Assembly (NCBI GenBank): GCA_964581505.1
Contig: CAZOOR010000003.1
Coordinates: 22,902 to 86,901 of the forward strand
Direction: 5' to 3'
Source of the DNA: CAZOOR01 sp964581505
Lineage (GTDB): Bacteria; Bacteroidota; Ignavibacteria; Kapaibacteriales; UBA2268
Length of the DNA: 64,000 nucleotides
In this document: positions 34,282 to 42,827 of the stretch, piece by piece
How positions within the stretch are numbered: the first letter of the stretch is position 1
Layout: the number at the start of each line of letters is the position of its first letter
Notes under the pieces: model-generated
Told to the model about the DNA's origin: nothing
Seen by the model: the letters and a program-made list of their open reading frames with translations, nothing else
Database searches by the model: none
Made by a program: the position numbers and the translations under genes

Positions 34282-35334
34282 ATGTTTGAATCATTGAAAT
34301 TTCTGGAACTGACGACTAATCCATATATAGATGTACTGTTCAAATTCATTGCCTTTGTTGTTGTTTTGTTTGTTCTCGAATTTATTATTAATCGTGTATT
34401 CAGAAAACTTACGAGAAAAACCACCACTGATTTAGATGATGTTTTGGTAGAAATTCTTCATAGACCAATTCTTTATACAATAGTTGTGTCTGGTATTTAT
34501 TTTGCTATTAGGGATTTGCAGCCGTCCGCTTCTTTATTGCTCCTGTCGCAACGATTATTTTATTCTATTTTATTGATTTCTTGGACGATTACCGCCTTTG
34601 GTCTTACTCGCAAAATTATTGTCAGCATACTATTCAAATTATTTCAGATAAGTGGTTTGCGCGATGATGCCGTTCCTGCATTAACGAGTCTTCTGAAAAT
34701 CATCATAATTGTCGTCTCGCTCATTATTTTTCTGGCAATATGGGGAGTGGATTTGGCACCAATGCTGACTTCGGCGAGTATAATGTCGGCTGTTGTGCTA
34801 TTTGCCGCTAAGGATACTATTTCAAATTTCTTTGCGGGGTTTACTATTATTGTTGACCAACCGTATAAGATAGGTGATTATGTAGATTTATCAACCGAAA
34901 GGGGAGAGGTTGTGGAAATTGGGCTTCGTAGTACTCGTATCAAGACGCGTGATGATATATTGATTTCAATTCCCAATTCGATAATTGCAAATGAGAAGAT
35001 AATTAACGAAAGTGCGCCCGAGAAGAAATTTAGAGTTCGGGTACCTATTGGGGTCTCGTATAATTGTGATATTGAGTTAGTCGAAGATATTTTACTTCAA
35101 ATCGCTAAGAATAATGATAATATTTATCCCGAACCGGAACCGCGTGTCCGTTTCAGAACATTTGGCGATTCGTCTCTTAATTTTGAATTACTTGGCTGGG
35201 CGAAAGAGCCTGAATTACGTGGTTTGACTATCCATCAAATTAATAAGGAAATTGTAAAGCAGTTCAGGGAGCATAGTATCGAAATCCCATATCCTCAACG
35301 AGATTTGCATATTATTTCCAATCGAACGGAATGA
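34282..35334 (+). CDS. mechanosensitive ion channel, MscS family
   Basis: ATG 34282 is preferred to a TTG three codons upstream; this gives 350 residues. Three to four membrane helices are followed by the pore helix and the MscS beta domain: ASIMSAVVLFAAKDTISNFFAGFTIIVDQPYKIGDYVDL, then GEVVEIGLRSTRIKTRDDILISIPNS, which is the conserved family signature. The C-terminal alpha/beta region (RVPIGVSYNCDIELVED, LRGLTIHQINKEIVKQFREH) completes the fold. It would release osmolytes on hypo-osmotic shock. It is followed by a terminator. Confidence 0.93.
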   Translation: MFESLKFLELTTNPYIDVLFKFIAFVVVLFVLEFIINRVFRKLTRKTTTDLDDVLVEILHRPILYTIVVSGIYFAIRDLQPSASLLLLSQRLFYSILLISWTITAFGLTRKIIVSILFKLFQISGLRDDAVPALTSLLKIIIIVVSLIIFLAIWGVDLAPMLTSASIMSAVVLFAAKDTISNFFAGFTIIVDQPYKIGDYVDLSTERGEVVEIGLRSTRIKTRDDILISIPNSIIANEKIINESAPEKKFRVRVPIGVSYNCDIELVEDILLQIAKNNDNIYPEPEPRVRFRTFGDSSLNFELLGWAKEPELRGLTIHQINKEIVKQFREHSIEIPYPQRDLHIISNRTE

Positions 35335-35344
35335 TGAAAGCATT

Positions 35345-35380
35345 ATTAAAAAAGAGTCGCTATATGCGGCTCTTTTTTTG
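35345..35380. terminator. bidirectional terminator between MscS and the Cys4 membrane protein gene
   Basis: An 8-bp stem with one G-T pair (35353-35360 with 35366-35373) is flanked by A on the left and seven T on the right, giving a U-tract in each direction between convergent genes. Confidence 0.8.
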
Positions 35381-35394
35381 TTTTACCGATTTAT

Positions 35395-35811
35395 TTATTC
35401 TTCTTCAAATGAAGTAGGCTCCCAATCTAAGCCGTCGCAGGGGATATATTCTTTTGTAATATGTTCATCATAGATTTTGCAAAGCTGACCACTTGATTCA
35501 AAGTATTTGCATTTGCCGCATAAAGTATTTTCTTCAATGTCCTTTATCTTTTTATCAAAGTTTTGAAACTGCTTCCAGCCCGGATATATAGCGGCAAACC
35601 AAAAAATAAATAACGCAAGCCACCAATAGCCGTGAAATCTAAAAAACTGAATGAAGAAAAAACTGAACAAGACGATGATTGAAGCACGTAGAATAATACC
35701 CCAAACAATAGAACCGACAGTTACGACAGGTTGTAGTGTGCCGTTCTCGTCTTCTTGTGTGCCTTCGCGAAATAGGAAAGCATCTGCTATTTTATCAATA
35801 TATTTATCCAT
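35395..35811 (-). CDS. small membrane protein with C-terminal four-cysteine motif, unknown function
   Basis: Three in-frame ATGs are close together (35823, 35817, 35811); I take the third, giving 138 residues from MDKYIDKIADAF. Two hydrophobic helices (about 38-55 and 60-80, rich in Phe and Trp) form a hairpin in the membrane. The C-terminal soluble part has CGKC, then a Cys 9 residues later and a final Cys 13 residues after that, in LCGKCKYFESSGQLC and YIPCDGLDWEP. Cx2C-x9-C-x13-C could bind zinc or an iron-sulfur cluster. No named family recognised. Confidence 0.72.
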   Translation of the reverse strand: MDKYIDKIADAFLFREGTQEDENGTLQPVVTVGSIVWGIILRASIIVLFSFFFIQFFRFHGYWWLALFIFWFAAIYPGWKQFQNFDKKIKDIEENTLCGKCKYFESSGQLCKIYDEHITKEYIPCDGLDWEPTSFEEE

Positions 35812-35936
35812 AATCATATACACGTATCAATGTGCTTTTTTTTGTATTTGTTGAAAAATATAAAAAAGTTGTTATGTTATTACGTCAAGTATTGATAAAT
35901 TAATTCTTTTTTAGCAGCAAATTTCAAAAAACCTTT

Positions 35937-37811
35937 ATTTGTAGCAAGATAACCATATTACCTGAGTTCATCGCTAATCAAATTGCCGCCGGAGAAGTTG
36001 TGCAAAGACCGGAATCGGTTGTAAAGGAATTAGTGGAAAACTCGCTTGATGCCGGAGCGGATTCTGTACTTGTACGCGTAAAAGATGCCGGCAAACAATT
36101 ACTGCATATTGTTGATAACGGGAGTGGAATGAGCAAGGAGGATTTATTGCTCTCAATCACTCGCCACGCTACAAGTAAGATTTTAACTATCGAAGACCTT
36201 GAATTAATTAAATCCTATGGTTTTCGTGGTGAGGCTCTTGCTTCCATTGCCGCTGTTTCAAATCTCGAAATTCGTTCCCGTATTGCCGGTTCCGAACATG
36301 GCTGGAAATTGACAGTAGAGCCTATGGGTGAGCCGAATATTCAACCCGTGCAAATGGACAAGGGGACACAGGTCTTTGTGCGTAACCTATTCTACAACCT
36401 ACCTGCACGGCGTAAATTTTTGAAATCAAATTTAACGGAATTTAGATATATAGCCGATACTATGCTGAAATTCGGTTTATCTGCGATTGATAGTAGGCTT
36501 ACTTTCTATGATGATGAAAAACTTATATTCGATGTCAAGAAAGGGACACTGCTCGAAAGAATAAATACATTGATGGGTGAAAATACGGCAAATTCCGTTA
36601 TCAAACTTGACTATGCTACAAATGATATTAAGATATGGGGCTATGCCGGCAAACCGCAGCTTGCAAAAAAATCACGGAGCAATCAATATCTCTTTCTCAA
36701 TGGACGGAGTATTATCAGCAAGTCGCTTAACCACGCTGTATTTTCTGCATTCGAGCATTTGCTGGAAAAAAGCGCCCATCCGTTTTTTGTTATCAATATT
36801 GAAATTAATACTGATAAATATGACGTCAATGTACATCCGCAGAAGCACGAAGTAAAGTTTGAAGACGAAAGAATTGTTTACTCTGCAATCAGACGGGCTG
36901 TCTCAAACGCTTTGAATGAAAATAATATGACTCCGTCAATTAATTTGGACACTACCGCTACTGCCGGTATGCCGCGATTTACGTTGTCCAATACAGCCGA
37001 CAACAATCCTGCATTAATCAATAAGGAAACCGGTGAAATTATTGAATCACAGAGAAAAAGCGATTCATTTACTAATAAGCACACGGATAAGTTCTTGACT
37101 CGTGATTTCAAACCAAGTGTTAAGCCGGCGGAGATTGCTTCCGTATTGACGGCATTTGATGCGGTTTTTGCCAAAAGCGATAATAATATAATTGAACCCG
37201 AGCAAACAGTGGCGTTTAATAATCAACCCGTTATTGATTCAGCTCAATTTTTCTGGCAATTGCATTCCAAGTATATTTTTGCCCAGACCGAAGATGGCTG
37301 CATTGTGATAGACCAGCATGCGGCACACGAAAGAATTATTTATGAAAAAGCCTTGGCAATGATGAATAATCATTTTGCTCAAACTCAGGAAGTCCTTTTT
37401 CCTATTGATATATCTTTAACCCCCAGCGAAATGAGTTTTGCAAAGGAAATAAAAACGGAGCTTACTCAATTGGGATATATTTTCGAGTTGATTGAACCTA
37501 ACAAGGCGATACTGAGCGGAGTGCCGATAGATGTTGCCGGAAATGAGGAAACGAGAACTTTTAAAGAAATAATTGAATTATTTGAAGAAGAACAGAAAAT
37601 AAGAAGCACAAATAAACGTGATAACTTAGCAGCATCATTTGCTTGTAAAGCCGCAATCAAGACGGGCAAAACATTAAGCCAAGATGAGATGCTGAATTTA
37701 TTTAATGATTTGATGAAATGCAATGTCCCCTATGCCTGTCCGCATGGCAGACCTGTTATATTGAATTTCAAACTAACTGATTTTGATAAAAAGTTTGGCA
37801 GATTACTGTAG
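35937..37811 (+). CDS. mutL: DNA mismatch repair endonuclease MutL, with non-canonical start
   Basis: MutL couples mismatch recognition to strand removal. The GHKL ATPase motifs are present: NQIAAGEVVQRPESVVKELVENSLDAGA, DNGSGM, and YGFRGEALASIAAVS. The C-terminal endonuclease motif DQHAAHERIIYE (DQHAx2Ex4E, from about residue 459) and CPHGRP mark a nicking-type MutL as in bacteria without MutH. The first ATG/GTG/TTG-type codon in frame is GTG 36000, which lies inside the conserved ATPase segment, yet KITILPEFIANQIAAGE is encoded in frame upstream. Between the in-frame stop at 35901-35903 and 36000 there is no ATG, GTG, TTG or CTG. The best fit to the family N-terminus is an ATT start at 35937. 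It is 6 bases upstream of cca. Confidence 0.85.
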   Translation: MCSKITILPEFIANQIAAGEVVQRPESVVKELVENSLDAGADSVLVRVKDAGKQLLHIVDNGSGMSKEDLLLSITRHATSKILTIEDLELIKSYGFRGEALASIAAVSNLEIRSRIAGSEHGWKLTVEPMGEPNIQPVQMDKGTQVFVRNLFYNLPARRKFLKSNLTEFRYIADTMLKFGLSAIDSRLTFYDDEKLIFDVKKGTLLERINTLMGENTANSVIKLDYATNDIKIWGYAGKPQLAKKSRSNQYLFLNGRSIISKSLNHAVFSAFEHLLEKSAHPFFVINIEINTDKYDVNVHPQKHEVKFEDERIVYSAIRRAVSNALNENNMTPSINLDTTATAGMPRFTLSNTADNNPALINKETGEIIESQRKSDSFTNKHTDKFLTRDFKPSVKPAEIASVLTAFDAVFAKSDNNIIEPEQTVAFNNQPVIDSAQFFWQLHSKYIFAQTEDGCIVIDQHAAHERIIYEKALAMMNNHFAQTQEVLFPIDISLTPSEMSFAKEIKTELTQLGYIFELIEPNKAILSGVPIDVAGNEETRTFKEIIELFEEEQKIRSTNKRDNLAASFACKAAIKTGKTLSQDEMLNLFNDLMKCNVPYACPHGRPVILNFKLTDFDKKFGRLL

Positions 37812-37817
37812 AATTTT

Positions 37818-39353
37818 ATGATAGAAAAAGTACGACCTAAAAGAAAAAGAAGAAGTGCATTAAATGTTGTAGCCGCCGCTACCAGTGCCGATGATTCAAT
37901 CATTATTGCAGAACCTATGCTTAAGCAAATCGGCAAAATTGCAGACCAATTAAATGTCGAGATTTATATTGTCGGCGGATATGTTCGTGATTATTATCTG
38001 AAGAAAAAGCGAACGGATTTTGATTTTACTATTGTCGGCGATGCTCTTGAATTTGCTAAGGAAATTGCAAAAATATTTAAATCGAAAGCAATTACTTTTC
38101 CTAAATTCAGAACGGCTATGGTGCCTATCGGTAAGTATAAGTTCGAGTTTGTAGGCACTCGCAAGGAGGAATATAAATCCAACAGTCGCAAGCCGATTGT
38201 TACAATAGGCACATTGGAAGATGACTTACGCCGTAGAGACTTTACGATTAATGCTATTGCCGTCAGCTTGAACAAAGATAATTTTGGTAAAGTTACCGAT
38301 AAATTTAATGGTCTGACAGATATTAGGTCGAAAATATTAAAAACACCATTAGACCCACCGACAACTTTTACAGATGACCCTTTGCGTATGTTGCGTGCTA
38401 TTCGATTTGCTTCCCAACTTGGTTTTCTGATTCATCAGGCTTGTTATTTTGCTATCAAGCGATTGGCAACACGAATTGAAATTATTTCGCAGGAGCGTAT
38501 CAGAGATGAATTCCTAAAAATACTTGCATCTCCAAAGCCAAGCCATGGGCTGTATATGCTACACGATACGGGTTTGATGAAATTAATCTTCCCCGAATTA
38601 GCGGCTTTGGCGGGGGTCGAGGAAAAAAATATTGACGGACGCGTTTTCAAACATAAAGACGTTTTGCTTCATACTTTCCAAGTAGTAGATAATCTTGCGG
38701 AACAGACCGATAATATTTGGTTGAAGTTTGCCGCATTGATGCATGACATTGCTAAACCTATTACAAAGCGTTTTAATGAGAATACAGGTTGGACATTCCA
38801 CGGTCATGAGGAACTCGGAGCAAGGCACGTAGAGCGTGTTTTCAGACGTATGAGATTACCTATGGACAAAGTAGAATATGTCGAGAAACTTGTTCGGCTT
38901 CATCAGCGTCCAATGGCACTTGTGGACCATGGTGTTACTGATTCTGCCGTTAGACGCCTCGCATTCCATGCCGGTGGCGCCCTGGAAGATTTATTCCTTC
39001 TATGCAAAGCGGATATTACTACAAACAATCCGCGTCTTTCTTTTAAGTATTTCCAGAATTATGAAAGTGTTTTTCAGAAAGTTCTCACTGTACAGGAAAA
39101 GGACAAATTGCGTGAGTTCCAATCTCCTGTTAGAGGTGATGAGATTATGGAAATTACAGGTTTACCGCCCTCAAGAGTAATAGGTCAGCTTAAAACACGG
39201 ATTGAAGAAGCTATTCTTGACGGGATTATTCCTAATGAGTATGAACCCGCAAAGGAATACTTTATTAAGAATAAAGATAAATGGCTCATTGATTTATTGC
39301 CACCTGTCGTTGATGATGATGATGAAAATATAGAAAAGAGAAGTAAACCCTAA
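37818..39353 (+). CDS. cca: CCA tRNA nucleotidyltransferase / poly(A) polymerase-type with HD domain
   Basis: The 511-residue protein has the class II nucleotidyltransferase head: IYIVGGYVRDYYLKKKRTDFDFTIVGDA with the catalytic DFD, then RRRDFTINAIAVSL, and the RNA-binding DPLRMLRAIRFASQLGF and ERIRDEFLKIL motifs. An HD domain follows (FAALMHDIAKPITKR with HEELGARHVERVFRRMRLP). HD-containing members mature tRNA 3' ends by adding CCA and can remove phosphates. A basic N-terminal extension (RPKRKRRS) precedes the catalytic domain. It lies 6 bases after mutL and its stop overlaps the DUF58 gene end by 4 bases. Confidence 0.92.
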   Translation: MIEKVRPKRKRRSALNVVAAATSADDSIIIAEPMLKQIGKIADQLNVEIYIVGGYVRDYYLKKKRTDFDFTIVGDALEFAKEIAKIFKSKAITFPKFRTAMVPIGKYKFEFVGTRKEEYKSNSRKPIVTIGTLEDDLRRRDFTINAIAVSLNKDNFGKVTDKFNGLTDIRSKILKTPLDPPTTFTDDPLRMLRAIRFASQLGFLIHQACYFAIKRLATRIEIISQERIRDEFLKILASPKPSHGLYMLHDTGLMKLIFPELAALAGVEEKNIDGRVFKHKDVLLHTFQVVDNLAEQTDNIWLKFAALMHDIAKPITKRFNENTGWTFHGHEELGARHVERVFRRMRLPMDKVEYVEKLVRLHQRPMALVDHGVTDSAVRRLAFHAGGALEDLFLLCKADITTNNPRLSFKYFQNYESVFQKVLTVQEKDKLREFQSPVRGDEIMEITGLPPSRVIGQLKTRIEEAILDGIIPNEYEPAKEYFIKNKDKWLIDLLPPVVDDDDENIEKRSKP

Positions 39354-40243
39354 ATTCTTGCCCGTTTTGACAAAAATTTTCGTAATGCTTTGTCGAATGT
39401 GTCAGATGTAGTAATTAAATTATAGTCTATATTATGATTATAACATTCCTTTTGGATATTATGTATATATGTATCCACGGCGGCTTTATATGATTTGCGT
39501 ATTTGGTAGGGCTGTGTTATCATTTCTTCTTCACTCTCCATATCTACAAAATTTGCACTGCTACCGAACTTAAATTCAATTTCCTGTGGGTCGAGAATAT
39601 GGAAAACGACAACTTCGTGATTTCTATGGCGAAAATGCTTTAAGGCGTTTGTTACAGATATATCATCATCAAGGAAATCGCTCATTATTACAACCAAACT
39701 GCGGCGGTTGATTCTTTCGGCAAGTTCGTCTAATGCCGCCGAAGTACCGGTCTGCTCGGAGGGTTCCGTGCTATCCAGTGTTTTTAATATTTCATATAGA
39801 TATGAAGTCTTTGAGCGGGGTGGTAGGAATGTTTTTAGATTTGTGTCGTAAAGAGCCAGACCAACTGCATCTCGCTGCTTAGTGAGCATATAGGATAATG
39901 CGGCGGCAAGATAGATGGAGTACTCGAATTTAGATATATTGCCTTCGGACGCATATTTCATTGAGGCGCTTTTATCAACCGCTATCATACAACGAAGATT
40001 TGTTTCTTCTTCATATTGCTTAATGAAATATTTATCCGTCCTACCATATACCTTCCAATCAATATGCTTTACTTCGTCTCCGGGATAGTATTGGCGATGT
40101 TCTGAAAATTCAACACTGAAGCCATGATAAGGTGAACGGTGTAAACCGGTGATAAAACCTTCTACCACCAACTTTGCCTTCAATTCGATTTTTTTCAATC
40201 TGGCAATTGTTTTCGGATTTAGATATTTTCTGTAATCATCCAT
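39350..40243 (-). CDS. DUF58 (VWA-like) domain protein
   Basis: The 297-residue protein is a canonical DUF58 protein: GFITGLHRSPYHGFSVEFSEHRQYYPGDEVKHIDWKVYGRTDKYFIKQYEEE, the family signature, then a von Willebrand A-like fold with the metal-site start RCMIAVDKSASM (DxSxS) and LVVIMSDFLDDD. Such proteins usually accompany MoxR AAA ATPases and BatA-like VWA proteins. Here the partner is lon: the lon TAG is directly followed by this ATG with no spacer. No MoxR gene is in the window. Molecular function is unknown. Confidence 0.93.
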   Translation of the reverse strand: MDDYRKYLNPKTIARLKKIELKAKLVVEGFITGLHRSPYHGFSVEFSEHRQYYPGDEVKHIDWKVYGRTDKYFIKQYEEETNLRCMIAVDKSASMKYASEGNISKFEYSIYLAAALSYMLTKQRDAVGLALYDTNLKTFLPPRSKTSYLYEILKTLDSTEPSEQTGTSAALDELAERINRRSLVVIMSDFLDDDISVTNALKHFRHRNHEVVVFHILDPQEIEFKFGSSANFVDMESEEEMITQPYQIRKSYKAAVDTYIHNIQKECYNHNIDYNLITTSDTFDKALRKFLSKRARI

Positions 40244-42709
40244 CTATTTTTTGCTTTTTCGGTTTTTGCCATCTCTGAATACATAAGGTATAGCATCTTT
40301 ATAAGTTTTGATTGGTATAATATCCAATCCTTTTTTAACATAATCATTTATTTCGTCAATATCATTTTTATTGTCAAAAGGAATGAGAACCGTCTTGATA
40401 CCTATTCTTTTGGCGGCGAGCAACTTCTCATTCAATCCGCCGATTGGCAGTATGTTACCACGCAATGTGATTTCACCTGTCATTGCTACATCTCCGGCAA
40501 CTTTCATATTAGTTGCGGCAGAAATTAGCGCAGTTGCCATTGTTATTCCCGCAGAAGGTCCGTCTTTTGGAATTGCACCCTCGGGTATATGTATATGTAT
40601 CTCTTTCTTTGTAAAGAAATCATCATCAATTTTGAATAATGAGGCATTGGCACGAATATACGATAATGCCGCTCTGGCGGATTCTTTCATTACATCGCCG
40701 AGTTTTCCGGTGAGTATTAATTTTTCGGCACCGGACATAATGGTTACTTCAATCGGTAAAATTTCGCCGCCTACACTCGTCCAAGCAAGTCCGGTTGCAA
40801 CACCGATTTTATCAATTAATTTTTCTTGTCGGTCTTTATATCTCGGTTTCTTCAAATATTCAATAATCTTCTTATCATCAATTTTGAATGTACGTCTTTT
40901 TATTGATTTTTGAAAATCAGGGTGAGCTGATAATGCGGTTTCCTTAGCTTCTTTGATTTTCTTTTTGGAGTAATAATCTTGAACAATATCTTTGGCAAGT
41001 TTCCTAAGGACCGAGGCAAGTTCTCTCTCTAAATTTCTGACACCGGCTTCGCGAGTGTATTCGCGAATAATTTTATTAATTGCTTTATCTGTGAATGAAA
41101 CTTTGAGATTATCAAGTTTGAATTCCTGCAACAGTTTAGGAATGATATGTCGCTTGGCGATTTCCAATTTCTCAGGCTGAAGGTAGCTGTTCAAATGAAT
41201 TATTTCCATTCTATCCTGCAAAGGAAGCGGAATGTCGTATTGCACATTTGCCGTTGTGATAAATAATACATTTGATAAATCATAATCTACTTCGAGGTAA
41301 TGGTCGTTAAAGGCGATATTTTGTTCCGGATCCAAAACCTCCAACAATGCAGAGGAAGGGTCGCCCCGAAAATCCATAGACATTTTATCAATTTCATCAA
41401 GCAATATAACCGGATTAGTCGTTCCCGCTTTTTTCATAGATTGGACAATCTTACCGGGCAATGCTCCGATATATGTACGCCTATGTCCTCGTATCTCCGC
41501 TTCATCTCTAATCCCACCTAAGGAGAACCTGACGAATTTCCTATTTAAGGCACGTGCAATAGAGCGCCCCAATGACGTTTTGCCAACACCCGGAGGTCCC
41601 ACAAAGCATAGGATTTGCCTCTTAATACTACCTGCTAAATTCAATACGGCTATAAATTCCGTTATACGCTCTTTGGGTTTTTCCAAATTGTAGTGGTCTT
41701 CGTCCAGAATATTTTTAACATGTTCAATGTTCAGATTATCCATTGTTTTATTGCTCCAAGGCACCTGAGTCAGCCACTCGATATAAGTCCTATTAACAGA
41801 ATACTCGGGGGACATCGGTGGAATTTTTTTCAATTTATCAAGTTCCTCTTTTGCCTTATCCTTTGCCGCTTTCGGCATACCTGCTTTTTCGATTGCTTCA
41901 CGCAAAATCGCAATGTCCGGTGCCGCTTCGTCATCTTCGCCGAGTTCGTCCTGCAAGACTCGTATTTGCTCTTGTATATAGAATTTTCTTTGTGTCTGTT
42001 GTATTGTATTACTTACTTTTTCATCGACTTCCTGCTCAATTTGCATAAGTTCTATTTCAGCCGCTAATATTGTTGATAATTTGAAGTATTGCGCTTTTAG
42101 TGATTTTTGCTCCAAAATAGATTGCATTACTTCAATCTTTTCATTGATATTGGCGGCGGCAAAATACAATTTACGCTCAGGTGATTCGATATTCTCGAAT
42201 GCCGATATTAAATCCTGTGGAAGCTTAGAGTTGCTTTTTACATAAGTAGAAAACAAATTTGACGTATGCCGGACGATTGCCGTAAATTCGGTACTTTCTT
42301 CTTCATCTGCTATTGGCACTTGCTCAATAATTCCTTTTAAGCATTCATCAGATTTTAGTTTCCGTTTGATTTTCGATACAAATAATCCTTCGACAAGAAC
42401 TTTTAACAGATTGTTTGGTAGTTTCAACACTTGAATAATCTTTGCAGTTGTACCGTATTTGTATATATCGTCAAATTCCGGTTCTTCTGTATCCGAGCTT
42501 TTCTGTGCAGTAACAAAAATAAATTTATCCTTCTCAACGGCTTCGGCTACTGCTTTCAGCGATGTAGAGCGACCGATGAGGACAGGAAAAATCATATATG
42601 GGAAAATAATATTATCACGCAAAGGAAGGATTGTCAATTTTTTTGGTATTGCCTGATAATCCATTTCAGCTTTTTCCATTTCAACAATTATATCAAACGG
42701 TTTTTTCAT
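40244..42709 (-). CDS. lon: ATP-dependent protease Lon (LonA)
   Basis: The 821-residue protein has the complete LonA order. An N-terminal substrate-recognition domain (KLTILPLRDNIIFPYMIFPVLIGR) is followed by a long coiled helix (FYIQEQIRVLQDELGE). The AAA+ domain has Walker A GPPGVGKTSLGRS, Walker B VILLDEIDKM and the sensor residues. The peptidase domain carries its serine in KDGPSAGITMATAL and its lysine in GGLNEKLLAAKRIG. It degrades damaged and regulatory proteins in the cytoplasm. It is separate from the LonB-like gene at the window start. It is transcribed towards the DUF58 gene with zero spacing. Confidence 0.97.
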   Translation of the reverse strand: MKKPFDIIVEMEKAEMDYQAIPKKLTILPLRDNIIFPYMIFPVLIGRSTSLKAVAEAVEKDKFIFVTAQKSSDTEEPEFDDIYKYGTTAKIIQVLKLPNNLLKVLVEGLFVSKIKRKLKSDECLKGIIEQVPIADEEESTEFTAIVRHTSNLFSTYVKSNSKLPQDLISAFENIESPERKLYFAAANINEKIEVMQSILEQKSLKAQYFKLSTILAAEIELMQIEQEVDEKVSNTIQQTQRKFYIQEQIRVLQDELGEDDEAAPDIAILREAIEKAGMPKAAKDKAKEELDKLKKIPPMSPEYSVNRTYIEWLTQVPWSNKTMDNLNIEHVKNILDEDHYNLEKPKERITEFIAVLNLAGSIKRQILCFVGPPGVGKTSLGRSIARALNRKFVRFSLGGIRDEAEIRGHRRTYIGALPGKIVQSMKKAGTTNPVILLDEIDKMSMDFRGDPSSALLEVLDPEQNIAFNDHYLEVDYDLSNVLFITTANVQYDIPLPLQDRMEIIHLNSYLQPEKLEIAKRHIIPKLLQEFKLDNLKVSFTDKAINKIIREYTREAGVRNLERELASVLRKLAKDIVQDYYSKKKIKEAKETALSAHPDFQKSIKRRTFKIDDKKIIEYLKKPRYKDRQEKLIDKIGVATGLAWTSVGGEILPIEVTIMSGAEKLILTGKLGDVMKESARAALSYIRANASLFKIDDDFFTKKEIHIHIPEGAIPKDGPSAGITMATALISAATNMKVAGDVAMTGEITLRGNILPIGGLNEKLLAAKRIGIKTVLIPFDNKNDIDEINDYVKKGLDIIPIKTYKDAIPYVFRDGKNRKSKK

Positions 42710-42774
42710 TTCTCACTTATTAATTATTATCATATTCAGTTTTATATTGATGAAAGAAGCAGACATTTATTTTA

Positions 42775-42808
42775 TAAAAAAAGGCACACGATAAAAACCG
42801 TATGCCTT
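42775..42808 (-). terminator. imperfect terminator on the minus strand after the MFS gene
   Basis: On the minus strand AAGGCATACGG pairs imperfectly with TCGTGTGCCTT (42781-42808) and is followed by a run of T. It lies 20 bases beyond the transporter stop. Confidence 0.65.
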
Positions 42809-42827
42809 ATGTAAATAAAAGATATTA

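Noticed and set aside
36000..36002. GTG 36000 as the mutL start
   Set aside because: It would remove the conserved KITILPEFIANQIAAGEV segment that is encoded in frame just upstream.
40371..40913. 180-codon open frame on + inside lon
   Set aside because: It is antisense to a complete and conserved lon gene and has no recognisable domain; a shadow of its codon usage.
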